NCBI RefSeq assembly: GCF_006569185.2
Contig: NZ_VIGC02000004.1
Coordinates: forward strand, 62,001-126,000
Source of the DNA: Litorilinea aerophila
GTDB lineage: Bacteria > Chloroflexota > Anaerolineae > Caldilineales > Caldilineaceae
Direction of reading: 5' to 3'
DNA: 64,000 nt
In this document: in pieces, positions 7,830-16,294 of the stretch
How the letters are laid out: each line of letters opens with the position of its first letter
Position numbering within the stretch: the stretch's first letter is position 1
The notes under the pieces: generated by a model
Databases searched by the model: none
What the model was told of the DNA's origin: nothing
What the model saw: only the letters and a program-made list of their open reading frames with translations
Made by a program: the position numbers and the translations under genes

Positions 7830-8656
7830 CTTGTAAGTCTGTGGATAAATCTATGGACATGTTGGGACAGGACATGTTGGAGCAGGATATGCTGGAACAC
7901 ACCCTCAACCCCTTCAACGGCGTCGTTGTGAATACCGACGCGCTGCCGGCCGATCCGGAGGATTTCCGGCAGCAGCTGTTGCCCTCCCTGGAAGCCTGGC
8001 AGGCGCGGGGCCACCAGGTAGTCTGGCTGGAGCTGCCCATCGAGCGCGCCCGGCTGGTGCCGGTGGCCACGGAGGCGGGCTTCCGCTTCCATCACAGCTC
8101 CGAGGAAGCCTTGACCCTCACCTACCGCCTGCAGCCCGAAGCCCTGATCCCCCATTTCGCCACCCACTACATTGGCGCGGGCGGGGTGGTCCTTAACAGC
8201 CGCCAGGAGCTGCTGGTGGTCTGCGAGCGCCACCGGCGGGATCGCAGCCGGCCCTACTATAAGCTGCCCGGCGGCGCGCTTCACCCGGGCGAGCACCTGG
8301 TGGATGCCGTGATCCGAGAAGTGTACGAAGAGACGGGCGTCCAGGCCCGGTTCGAGGCGCTGGTCTGCTTCCGCCACTGGCACGGCTACCGCTACCACAA
8401 GTCCGACATCTACTTCATCTGCCGTCTCTCGCCCATCAGCCAGGAGATCACCATCCAGCCCTCTGAAATTGAAGAGGCCTGCTGGATGCCCGTGGCAGAG
8501 TATCTGAACAGCGAGTATGTGAGCGTCTTCAACAAGCGCATCGTCCAGGCCGCACTGGAATGCCCAGGCATCGTGCCCACCTGGATCGACGGCTACGACG
8601 ACCCTGCGCGCTATGAGTTTTTTATGCCAGTGAATGGGGTAGACGGTAGACAGTAG
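7826..8656 (+). CDS. Nudix hydrolase with N-terminal pre-Nudix domain (NUDT6-like)
   Basis: Up to 276 aa. Residues about 30-110 match the pre-Nudix domain of NUDT6-type proteins (NPFNGVVVNTDAL... and GFRFHHSSEEALTLTYRL). The Nudix domain follows, with the box in two parts, GGALHPGEHLVDAV then IREVYEETGV (GX5EX7REUXEEXGU). It hydrolyses a nucleoside-diphosphate derivative or has a regulatory role. The start is uncertain. GTG 7826 overlaps the upstream stop (GTGA) but has no ribosome site; ATG 7853, 7874 and 7889 are in frame, and 7889 has GGAG 6 nt upstream and begins right before the conserved domain. Residues 13-24 contain a tandem QDMLE repeat. The last codons run into a heptamer repeat. 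Confidence 0.86.
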   Translation: MTCKSVDKSMDMLGQDMLEQDMLEHTLNPFNGVVVNTDALPADPEDFRQQLLPSLEAWQARGHQVVWLELPIERARLVPVATEAGFRFHHSSEEALTLTYRLQPEALIPHFATHYIGAGGVVLNSRQELLVVCERHRRDRSRPYYKLPGGALHPGEHLVDAVIREVYEETGVQARFEALVCFRHWHGYRYHKSDIYFICRLSPISQEITIQPSEIEEACWMPVAEYLNSEYVSVFNKRIVQAALECPGIVPTWIDGYDDPARYEFFMPVNGVDGRQ

Positions 8657-8721
8657 ACGGTAGATGCCCCCGTCGCGTCCACTACCGTCTACCGTCTACT
8701 GACTACCGTCTACCGACTACC
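8639..8721. repeat. Inverted pair of heptanucleotide tandem arrays
   Basis: 8639-8663 holds about 3.6 copies of the heptamer GTAGAC(G/A). 8682-8721 holds about 5.7 copies of its reverse complement CTAC(C/T)G(T/A). The two arrays can fold into a long imperfect hairpin with slippage. The left array includes the Nudix stop codon (8654-8656). It occupies nearly all of the gap to the next gene and could terminate transcription, though there is no T-tract. It resembles the short tandemly repeated heptamers known from cyanobacteria. Confidence 0.85.
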
Positions 8722-8750
8722 CTCGACCCACCCACCCACAGGAGTACCCT

Positions 8751-9956
8751 ATGGCTAAGCCTGTCACAATTGAGGACGTCAAAGTCATCACGACCCAGCC
8801 TGCGGGCTCACGGCTGGTGATCGTCAAAGTCATCACCTCGGAGCCGGGCCTGTACGGCCTGGGCTGCGCCACCTTCACCCAGCGTTTCCACGCGGTGGTT
8901 ACCGCCATCGAAAAGCACCTCAAGCCTTTCCTTCTGGGCCGAGATGTCTCCCGCATCGAGGAGATCTACCGCATGGCCACGGTGCACAGCTACTGGCGCA
9001 ACGGGCCGGTGCTGAACAACGCCATCTCCGGCGTGGACCAGGCCCTGTGGGACATCAAAGGCAAGATGGCCAACATGCCGGTCTACGACCTGTTGGGCGG
9101 CAAGTGTCGGGAGGCAGCTGCGGTCTATGTCCACGCGGATGGCCAGACGCCCCAGGAAGTGGCCGAGAATGTCCAGCGCTTCATGGAGCAGGGGTACCGC
9201 TACATTCGAGTCCAGATGGGGGGGTATGGCGGCAAGGGCGCGGCCATGGTGAAGCCCGAGGGGGCTCCCGAAGGCGCCTACTACGATCCCCGGGCCTACA
9301 TGCGCAACATGGTGAAGATGATCGAATACGTGCGCAACACGGTGGGTGAGGAAGTGGAGCTGCTCCACGACATCCACGAGCGGCTCCAGCCCATCGACGC
9401 GGTCCAGTTCGCCAAGGACGTGGAACCCTTCAAGCTCTTCTTCCTGGAGGACGCGCTGGCCCCCGAGGACATTGAGTGGTTTGCCCGCATCCGGGAGCAG
9501 TGTGCCACGCCCCTGGCTATGGGCGAGCTCTTCAACAATCCCCGGGAGTGGCAGCCCCTGATCGCGGAGAAGCTCATCGACTTCATCCGCATGCACGTCA
9601 GCCAGATGGGCGGCATCACCCCGGCCCGGGAAGTGGCCCTCTTCGCCCGCATGTACGGCGTACGCACCGCCTGGCACGGGCCGGGTGACACCTCGCCGGT
9701 GGGCCATGCGGCCAACCTGCATCTGGACCTGTGGGCGCCCAACTTCGGCATCCAGGAGTGGTGCCGCTTCCCCGAGCACGTCTATGAGATCTTCCCCGGC
9801 CTGCCCCAGGTGCGCAACGGGTACATGTACCCCAACGACAAACCCGGGCTGGGCATCGACATCGACGAAAAGCTGGCCGCCCAGTACCCGTGCCAGGATC
9901 AGGTGGAGTTCTGGACCCAAACCCGCTGGCCGGACGGCAGTCCCGCCCGGCCATGA
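8751..9956 (+). CDS. Enolase-superfamily sugar-acid dehydratase, D-mannonate dehydratase (ManD/RspA) type
   Basis: 401 aa, full length for the ManD/RspA group. Metal ligands and catalytic residues are colinear with characterised ManD: Asp at about 207 and His at about 209 (LLHDIHERL), Glu at about 233 (FFLEDAL), Glu at about 258 (MGELFNN), His at about 309 (AWHGPGDTSP). Upstream, SGVDQALWDIKGK and VYVHADG are family hallmarks. Most likely dehydrates mannonate or gluconate to 2-keto-3-deoxygluconate; some members are nearly inactive, so specificity needs an assay. An AGGAG lies upstream of the ATG. It completes the sugar-acid locus and converges on the metal-ATPase gene. Confidence 0.88.
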   Translation: MAKPVTIEDVKVITTQPAGSRLVIVKVITSEPGLYGLGCATFTQRFHAVVTAIEKHLKPFLLGRDVSRIEEIYRMATVHSYWRNGPVLNNAISGVDQALWDIKGKMANMPVYDLLGGKCREAAAVYVHADGQTPQEVAENVQRFMEQGYRYIRVQMGGYGGKGAAMVKPEGAPEGAYYDPRAYMRNMVKMIEYVRNTVGEEVELLHDIHERLQPIDAVQFAKDVEPFKLFFLEDALAPEDIEWFARIREQCATPLAMGELFNNPREWQPLIAEKLIDFIRMHVSQMGGITPAREVALFARMYGVRTAWHGPGDTSPVGHAANLHLDLWAPNFGIQEWCRFPEHVYEIFPGLPQVRNGYMYPNDKPGLGIDIDEKLAAQYPCQDQVEFWTQTRWPDGSPARP

Positions 9957-9981
9957 CCGGGTTTCATGACGATTCCAGTAG

Positions 9982-10032
9982 GGGCGGGGCTTGTCCCGCC
10001 CGGCTTGCCCTGCCCGTCCGGGCAGGGCAAGC
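9982..10032. terminator. Two adjacent GC hairpins between convergent genes
   Basis: Hairpin one: GGGCGGG (9982-9988) pairs with 9995-10001. Hairpin two: 14-bp perfect arms, 10003-10016 and 10019-10032, around a 2-nt loop. They sit between the stops of the plus-strand dehydratase and the minus-strand ATPase, where a bidirectional terminator is expected, but without a T-tract. The sequence GTAGGGGCGGGGCTTG resembles the hairpin units at 29564-29940, so it may be a repeat-family member used as a terminator. Confidence 0.6.
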
Positions 10033-10040
10033 CCCTGTCC

Positions 10041-12077
10041 CTACAGGGATTGGGGGCGGATGGCCAGCATGCGCAGGCCGTTGGTGACCACCACCAGGGT
10101 GCTGCCTTCGTGGCCCACCACGCCCAGGGGCAGGGGCAGGTAGAAGCCGGGGATGAAGATGGGCAGGACGATGGTGGCCAGAACCAGGCTCACGATCACG
10201 GCGACGGAGAAAATCACATTTTGGCGCACGATCTGTTCGGCCCGGCGCCCCAGGTGTAGCAGGAAGGGCAACTTGCTCAGATCGCTGGCCATGAGGACCA
10301 CGTCCGCCGTCTCCAGGGCCACGTCGGTGCCCCCCGCGCCCATGGCGATGCCCAGGGTGGCCGTGGCCAGGGCCGGTGCATCGTTCACCCCGTCGCCCAC
10401 CATGGCCGTCTTCCCCTCCTGCACCAGTTGTTGGACGATCTCCACCTTCTGTTCCGGCAGCAGTTCGCTGTAGACCTCTTCGATGCCCACCTCCTGGGCG
10501 ATGTTGTTGGCCACGGCCCGGTTATCGCCCGTGAGCATGACGATCCGTTGGATCCCCTGCTTTCGTAAGGCTTCCACCGTGGCCCGGGCCTCTGGGCGGA
10601 CGGTGTCGGCCACGGCGATGTAGCCCACCACCTCCCAGTCCCGCTCCGAGCCCAGGGTATCCTCCACCGTGCTGCGGCGCACCACCAGCATGGCCGTCTT
10701 GCCCTGCTTTTGCAGCGCGTCGCCGATGACCCGAATGGCCGGCGAGAAGTCCATCTTTTCGTTCATGAAAAGCTTATCATTGCCGATGAAGATGGTCTCG
10801 GTGTGATCTCCCCGCTCGAAAGTGGCCTGGATGCCGTGGCCGGCCACGGCATGGAACTCGGCCGGCGTCTCCAGGGGGATCCCTTCCTGCTGGGCCATTT
10901 CCACGATGGCCCGGCCGATGTGGTGTTCGCTGAGCAACTCGGCGCTCCCCGCCAGCCGGAGCAGATCTTCCCGGCTGTGGCCGCTCAGGGGGTGGAGGTT
11001 GGTCACCACCGGCTTACCGTGGGTGAGGGTGCCCGTCTTGTCGAAGGCCACGATGGAGATGTGGGCGGCCTTCTCCAGATAGGCGCCTCCCTTGAAGAGC
11101 ACACCGCCCCGCGCGGCGGCTGCGATGGCGCTCAAGATGCTGGCCGGCGTGCTGATGATCAGGGCGCAGGGGCTGGCCACCACCATCAGGGTCATGGCCC
11201 GGTAGAGGGTGTCGCTGAAGGGTTCGTCCACCCAGAGCCAGGGGATGACGATGGCCAGCAGCGTGGCGATGATCACCCCGTAGGTGTAGGGCTGGCTGAA
11301 GCGGTCAATGAACCGTTGGGTGGGCGAAGCGTCCTGCCGGGCCTCTGCCACCAGCTTGATGATCTTGCTCAGGGTGCTCTCGGACGCGGGCTTGGTGACC
11401 TCTACCTCCAGGGCCCCGCCTCCGTTGATGGTCCCCGCGTAGACCTGGTCGCCGGGCTCTTTGTAGACGGGGACGCTTTCGCCGGTGATGGGGCTCTGGT
11501 CGATGTGGGTGGTGCCCTTGATTACCACGCCGTCCACCGGGAGCCGTTCGCCGGGGCGCACCAACACCACGTCGCCTACCACGAGCTCTTCCACCGGCAG
11601 GGTCAGCTCCTGGCCATCCCGGCGCACCACGGCCACCTCGGGCCGCAGGTCGCTCAGGGCCTCGATGGCCTTGCGGGTGCGGTCCATGGCGAACTCTTCC
11701 AGCGCGCCGCTGAGGGTGAAGAGGAAGAGCAGGAGCGCCCCTTCCTCCCATTCGCCGATGGCCGCCGCACCCAGGGCAGCGGTGATCATCAGGAAGTCGA
11801 TATCCAGTCGGCCCTGTCTGGCTTCTTCGATGGCGCCCATCAGGCCGGAGTAGCCGCCGGCCATGAAGGCAACCACCGCGGCCATGGTGACGGCCCAACC
11901 CGGCAGCACCTGGGTCACGCTGCCGCCCAGCCAGCCTATCAGCAGGGCCACCAGGGTGATGGCGGCCAGAAATAGCTCGTAGTTGGACTTCCAGACAGCG
12001 AAGACCTGGCTGGCCGAGAACGATTGGGCGCTGACCTGGGCGCCGGCGACGCTGCTCTTAACTGACTGTGTCGTCAT
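10041..12077 (-). CDS. P1B-4-type heavy-metal-transporting ATPase (Fe/Co/Zn efflux, CoaT/PfeT-like)
   Basis: 678 aa, starting at ATG 12077 (GGAGG upstream) rather than the open-frame start 12239. It has no N-terminal metal-binding domain. Transport motifs identify the P1B-4 subgroup: SPC in the sixth membrane helix (about residue 302, ASPCALIIST) instead of CPC, and HEGST near the C-terminus (about residue 655). The catalytic Asp is in DKTGTLTHGKP (about 345), followed by MLTGDNRAVA and MVGDGVNDAPALA. Characterised P1B-4 pumps export Fe(II), Co(II) or Zn(II). Its start overlaps the Fur/PerR-family gene by 20 nt, which points to iron or peroxide-linked control, as for PerR-regulated PfeT in Bacillus. 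The exact ion is inference. Confidence 0.92.
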   Translation of the reverse strand: MTTQSVKSSVAGAQVSAQSFSASQVFAVWKSNYELFLAAITLVALLIGWLGGSVTQVLPGWAVTMAAVVAFMAGGYSGLMGAIEEARQGRLDIDFLMITAALGAAAIGEWEEGALLLFLFTLSGALEEFAMDRTRKAIEALSDLRPEVAVVRRDGQELTLPVEELVVGDVVLVRPGERLPVDGVVIKGTTHIDQSPITGESVPVYKEPGDQVYAGTINGGGALEVEVTKPASESTLSKIIKLVAEARQDASPTQRFIDRFSQPYTYGVIIATLLAIVIPWLWVDEPFSDTLYRAMTLMVVASPCALIISTPASILSAIAAAARGGVLFKGGAYLEKAAHISIVAFDKTGTLTHGKPVVTNLHPLSGHSREDLLRLAGSAELLSEHHIGRAIVEMAQQEGIPLETPAEFHAVAGHGIQATFERGDHTETIFIGNDKLFMNEKMDFSPAIRVIGDALQKQGKTAMLVVRRSTVEDTLGSERDWEVVGYIAVADTVRPEARATVEALRKQGIQRIVMLTGDNRAVANNIAQEVGIEEVYSELLPEQKVEIVQQLVQEGKTAMVGDGVNDAPALATATLGIAMGAGGTDVALETADVVLMASDLSKLPFLLHLGRRAEQIVRQNVIFSVAVIVSLVLATIVLPIFIPGFYLPLPLGVVGHEGSTLVVVTNGLRMLAIRPQSL

Positions 12078-12573
12078 GATTCCCCTCCTGCTTTGAGTCA
12101 TCTGTTGTGCCGCGTTGACTGTGCCACTGGGCCAGAATCTCAGCCTTTTTCCGTTCCCGACATTCCCGACAGAAGCCGACCACCTCCACCTTGGCGGCGA
12201 CGGGCTGGAACCCGGTCTCTCGCGCCATCCACTCCTCATCGCCCAGGGCGGGCAGGGGCCCCTCGTAGTCTATGATCTTGTGACAGCGCAGGCAGATCAG
12301 GTTGATGTGGGGCGCCGGGTTGGTCTCGTAGTGGGAATGGCCGGCGCCGAACCCGATCTCCACAATGACCCCCAATTCCTGGAGGGTGTTGAGGGTGTTG
12401 TAGACCGTGGCCCGACTGATGTCCGGGTGCTCTCGGGAGAGTTCCTCGTAGACCTGGTAGGGGGTGGGGTGGGAATGGGTCTGGGCCAGGTATTCGCAGA
12501 TGATGCGCCGTTGAGGCGTGATGCGATACCCTGCCTGTTTGAGGGCATTTAGAAATCGGTTGGCCTGGGTCAT
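12058..12573 (-). CDS. Fur/PerR-family metalloregulator
   Basis: 171 aa. N-terminal winged helix (YRITPQRRIICEYL, then SRATVYNTLNTLQELG at the recognition region) and a C-terminal dimerisation domain with two CxxC structural-zinc motifs (CLRCHK and CRECRE) and the HINLICLRC block. Start ATG 12573 has AGGGGGA upstream; the frame is open to 12612. Two CxxC pairs occur in PerR, Zur and many Fur proteins, so the sensed signal (peroxide, iron or zinc) is not fixed by sequence. It is co-transcribed with the P1B-4 ATPase and probably autoregulated through the palindromes upstream of its promoter. Confidence 0.92.
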   Translation of the reverse strand: MTQANRFLNALKQAGYRITPQRRIICEYLAQTHSHPTPYQVYEELSREHPDISRATVYNTLNTLQELGVIVEIGFGAGHSHYETNPAPHINLICLRCHKIIDYEGPLPALGDEEWMARETGFQPVAAKVEVVGFCRECRERKKAEILAQWHSQRGTTDDSKQEGNHDDTVS

Positions 12574-12642
12574 GGTGTTTCCCCCTGACACGCTTCTCTG
12601 CCGGATCGACACCGGCGAGCTGATCCATGGGATCTCATGGTG

Positions 12643-12725
12643 TTAATTAGAATCATTCTAATTAATGCTGGCTGTATTATAGCGCTATCTGCTGCCTCTG
12701 TCAAGTTAGTTTAGAACGAATCTAA
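12643..12725 (-). promoter_or_regulatory. Consensus sigma-70 promoter flanked by Per/Fur-box palindromes
   Basis: On the minus strand, TTGACA (12699-12704) and TATAAT (12676-12681) are separated by exactly 17 bp (12682-12698), a perfect consensus promoter. Just downstream, 12643-12665 is a perfect palindrome with 11-bp arms around one central base; its core TTAGAATCATTCTAA matches the Per-box form TTATAATNATTATAA at 13 of 15 positions. A weaker second box, TTAGAACGAATCTAA, is at 12711-12725, just upstream of the -35. Operators on both sides of a full-strength promoter imply tight repression by the adjacent Fur/PerR protein. This explains most of the 381-bp gap 12574-12954. Confidence 0.85.
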
Positions 12726-12743
12726 TTTTGATCCGTCGTTCTG

Positions 12744-12772
12744 TTGACAATTTTTCTGAACCCTGTCATAAT
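12744..12772 (+). promoter_or_regulatory. Candidate sigma-70 promoter, divergent from the fur promoter
   Basis: TTGACA (12744-12749), 17 bp, CATAAT (12767-12772). It points toward the oxidase genes, about 180 bp before the first start codon, and lies next to the second Per-box-like site at 12711-12725. If used, it would give a long leader; a second promoter lies closer to the gene. Confidence 0.55.
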
Positions 12773-12914
12773 AATTGCCGCCGCGGGGCATATTCGTGTG
12801 GATGTGGGAAACCGACGAAATGTGGCCGCGTGTTGTATCTGCGCCGGGCGGCGGCCGAGGGGCGCTCTGGCCCACCACCACCGAGGAATCAGGCCCCGGC
12901 CAGCCGGTGTTTGT

Positions 12915-12943
12915 TTGACATCTTTTGTGAACTCTGGTACAAT
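12915..12943 (+). promoter_or_regulatory. Promoter for a near-leaderless transcript
   Basis: TTGACA (12915-12920), 17 bp, TACAAT (12938-12943). Transcription would begin at about 12950, only about 5 nt before ATG 12955, and no ribosome site is present. This suggests leaderless or near-leaderless translation of the small membrane protein that opens the oxidase region. Confidence 0.7.
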
Positions 12944-12954
12944 CGCCGCCGTCC

Positions 12955-13347
12955 ATGTCCACCTTCAGCGATCGGGCGTCCGTTGTGTTGCGCAAAATTT
13001 TGACCCTGGCCATTCTCATCAGCACCGCCCTCTGGCTGGTCCTCAGCTACCTTCCCGGCGTCCGCTCCTTGCTTCCCCAATTTTCCTGGCAGGCTTTGGG
13101 CGCTGGGCGCGCTTTTTCCTGGCTGGCACTCTTCAGCCTGGTGGCCTTCGTGGCCATTCAGCTCTGGCTGCTGTGGCACACCCTGCACCTCTTGCGGGGC
13201 CAGCGCTCTAGTAGCCGGGGGGACGTGCAGGGGTTTCCCATCCGTCTGGACATGGAGCTACTCTGGACGGCACTGCCGCTGGTGCTGACCTTGGGCCTGG
13301 CCGTGGCCAGCTATCGGCTCTGGTCTTCCCTGGCCGCGTGGCCATGA
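12955..13347 (+). CDS. Small integral membrane protein, first gene of the oxidase region
   Basis: 130 aa with three hydrophobic segments (about residues 13-33, 52-78 and 100-124). The last segment (DMELLWTALPLVLTLGLAV) resembles the second membrane helix of cytochrome oxidase subunit II (EIAWTVIPLLL in the next gene), so it may be a degenerate or accessory oxidase subunit. There is no CuA or heme motif. It has its own promoter, and the 225-bp gap after it includes an isolated TATAAT (13465-13470). Not recognised as a named family; the oxidase link rests on context and this local similarity. Confidence 0.65.
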   Translation: MSTFSDRASVVLRKILTLAILISTALWLVLSYLPGVRSLLPQFSWQALGAGRAFSWLALFSLVAFVAIQLWLLWHTLHLLRGQRSSSRGDVQGFPIRLDMELLWTALPLVLTLGLAVASYRLWSSLAAWP

Positions 13348-13572
13348 ACGGATCATGAACCATTCATGAACCATGGCAGTGTTACGGGAAAGGCGGGCCC
13401 GGGTCGGCGCGCTTGAAAGGACGTCGGTCGGCTCTCAATATGTGCACTCTTGGCAGACTGGTTGTATAATCGGGATGCCACTTTCTGAAATGTTTTCGCC
13501 GCTGTGGACAGCGGAAGAGCCATCGCCAACCTGGCCAGATGGGCCGCAAAAATCAGGAGCGAATCGATAGCT

Positions 13573-14334
<762 letters not shown>

Positions 14335-14426
14335 CATAGCGCTGAAAACAAATCCCAGTCGTTCTGAAGCCTGTGATTTACAGAATGGGTTGGCACGAGA
14401 GTATCCAGTGGTAAGGAGAACGTGAC

Positions 14427-16274
14427 ATGTCGCTTCTGTCGTTAGGCATTGTGCGTGGCCTGATCGGCCAGCTGGTGGGCACCGCCGGTGGCATGGCCCT
14501 GACCATGCTCATCCGCCTGATGTTGGGCCTGCCCGCCTGGAAGGAAGAGCCGGTGTGGGTGGTGGGCCTGATCCTGGGCGGTATCGGCTTTCTGATCGGC
14601 GTCGGTGCTGTTAGCGACTGGTTCAAGTGGATGAAGGGGATCGAGACTCCTCTGCACCACGGCCCGCCGGCCGACAAGCCCGCCTGGACCCGCTATTTCG
14701 GCGTAGACTACAACCACAAGGTGATCGGCATCCAATATGCGGTGACGGGCCTGGTCATGCTCATCATCGGCGGTAGCTTTGCCGTGATCTTCCGCACGGA
14801 GCTGGCCCGTTCTGGCCTCCAGTTTTTGACGGCCAACCAGTTTAACTCCTTCCTGGGCATGCATGGCTGGGCCGCGCTCTTCGGCATCTTCATCAGCATC
14901 GGCGGCATGGCCAACTACCTGGTGCCCCTGATGCTGGGTGCGGAGGATATGGCCTTTCCCCGGCTGAACGCCTTCGCCTACTGGCTGAACGTGCCGGCCA
15001 TCGTCATGCTGCTGGGCGCCGTTTACTTCGGCTGGGATGCGGGCTGGACGGTCTATCCGCCCTTGAGCACCAAGGGGCCGGTGGGCTTCCAGTTCCTCTT
15101 CTATGCCGTCTTCTTCCTGGGGATGTCGTCCATCCTGGGTTCGTTGAACCTGCTGGTGACCATCTTCCGCATGCGCCCGCCGGGCATGAGCCTCTTCCGC
15201 ATGCCCATCTTCTGCTGGGCCATCGTGGCCACCAGCCTGATCCAGCTCACGGCCACCCAGCTGATCGGTATGTCCTTCCTCATGCTCTCGGTGGAGCGGG
15301 TGTTGGGTATGGGCTTCTTCGACCCGGCCAAGGGGGGGACGCCCATCCTCTTCCAGCATCTCTTCTGGTTTTACTCCCACCCGGCCGTGTACGTCTGGGT
15401 GTTGCCCGGCCTGGGCATCATCAGCGAGATCCTGCCGGTCTTTTCCCGCAAGCCCCTCTTCGGCTACCGCTGGATCGCGCTGTCCAGCGTGGCCATCGCC
15501 CTGGTGGGCTTCCTGGTCTGGGGGCACCACATGTTCGTCTCCGGCTATAGCGACTATCTGCGGGTGCCCTTCATGATCTCCACCATGCTGGTGGCCGTGC
15601 CCACGGGTGTGAAGTTCTTTAGCTGGCTGGGGACCATTTGGGGCGGCAAGATCTCCTTCCCCACGCCCATGCTCTTTGTCCTGGGGGCCATTTCGGTCTT
15701 CCTCATCGGCGGTTTGAGCGGCCCCATCCTGGCCACCGTGCCCACCGACCTGCACCTGCATGACAGCTACTTTGTGGTGGGCCACTTCCACGCCACCATT
15801 TTTGGCGGCTTCGTCTTCCCCTTCTTCGCGGCCATCTACTACTGGTATCCCAAGATCACGGGGCGCATGTACGATGAGCGGCTGGGCAAGCTCCACTTCT
15901 GGATCATGACCCCGGGCTTCTGGCTGCAGAGCATCGGCCAGATGTCGGTGGGCGTCATGGGCATGCGCCGTCGCATCGCCGACTATGATCCTGCCCTGGG
16001 CATTGAGCCTGGCCACATCCTCATCACCATTGCCGGCTTCGCCATTGCCTTCTCCATCCTGCTGATGATCTACAACCTGTTCCACAGCGCGGATGTGGGC
16101 GAGCTGGCCGGTGCCAACCCCTGGCGCTCCCGGTCGCCCGAGTGGCAGATCCCCTCGCCGGTGCCGGAGCACAGCTACGCCAGCCCCATCACAGTGGTGG
16201 GTGAGCCCTACGACTACGGCCTGGCCGGTTCGACTTACATCCGTATGGCGCCGGCCTCGGCAGGACATGACTGA
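14427..16274 (+). CDS. ctaD: Cytochrome c oxidase subunit I, A2-type heme-copper oxidase
   Basis: 615 aa; catalytic subunit holding heme a and the heme a3/CuB centre, reducing O2 and pumping protons. Ligands: MHGWAALFG (heme a His), FYSHPAVYVW at about 315-324 (CuB His and cross-linked Tyr), VWGHHMF (CuB His pair), VGHFHATIF (heme a3 and a His). The D-channel Glu of HPEVY is replaced by Ala (HPAVY), preceded by YS, the hallmark of A2-subtype oxidases such as Thermus caa3. The K-channel Lys is kept (PTGVKFF). An extra N-terminal region of about 90 residues adds two predicted membrane helices before the canonical start (DYNHKVIGIQY). AAGGAG lies 8 nt before ATG 14427. Confidence 0.97.
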   Translation: MSLLSLGIVRGLIGQLVGTAGGMALTMLIRLMLGLPAWKEEPVWVVGLILGGIGFLIGVGAVSDWFKWMKGIETPLHHGPPADKPAWTRYFGVDYNHKVIGIQYAVTGLVMLIIGGSFAVIFRTELARSGLQFLTANQFNSFLGMHGWAALFGIFISIGGMANYLVPLMLGAEDMAFPRLNAFAYWLNVPAIVMLLGAVYFGWDAGWTVYPPLSTKGPVGFQFLFYAVFFLGMSSILGSLNLLVTIFRMRPPGMSLFRMPIFCWAIVATSLIQLTATQLIGMSFLMLSVERVLGMGFFDPAKGGTPILFQHLFWFYSHPAVYVWVLPGLGIISEILPVFSRKPLFGYRWIALSSVAIALVGFLVWGHHMFVSGYSDYLRVPFMISTMLVAVPTGVKFFSWLGTIWGGKISFPTPMLFVLGAISVFLIGGLSGPILATVPTDLHLHDSYFVVGHFHATIFGGFVFPFFAAIYYWYPKITGRMYDERLGKLHFWIMTPGFWLQSIGQMSVGVMGMRRRIADYDPALGIEPGHILITIAGFAIAFSILLMIYNLFHSADVGELAGANPWRSRSPEWQIPSPVPEHSYASPITVVGEPYDYGLAGSTYIRMAPASAGHD

Positions 16275-16294
16275 AACGGAAGGAAGACGGGTTT

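Noticed and set aside
13450-13470. Promoter with TTGGCA and TATAAT before ctaC
   Set aside because: The two elements are 9 bp apart, too close to work together; only the TATAAT is noted as a possible -10.
14442-16268. 608-aa open frame on the minus strand opposite cytochrome oxidase subunit I
   Set aside because: GC-rich codon bias keeps the antisense frame open; the His/Gln/Gly-rich product has no family features, while the plus strand encodes a complete subunit I.
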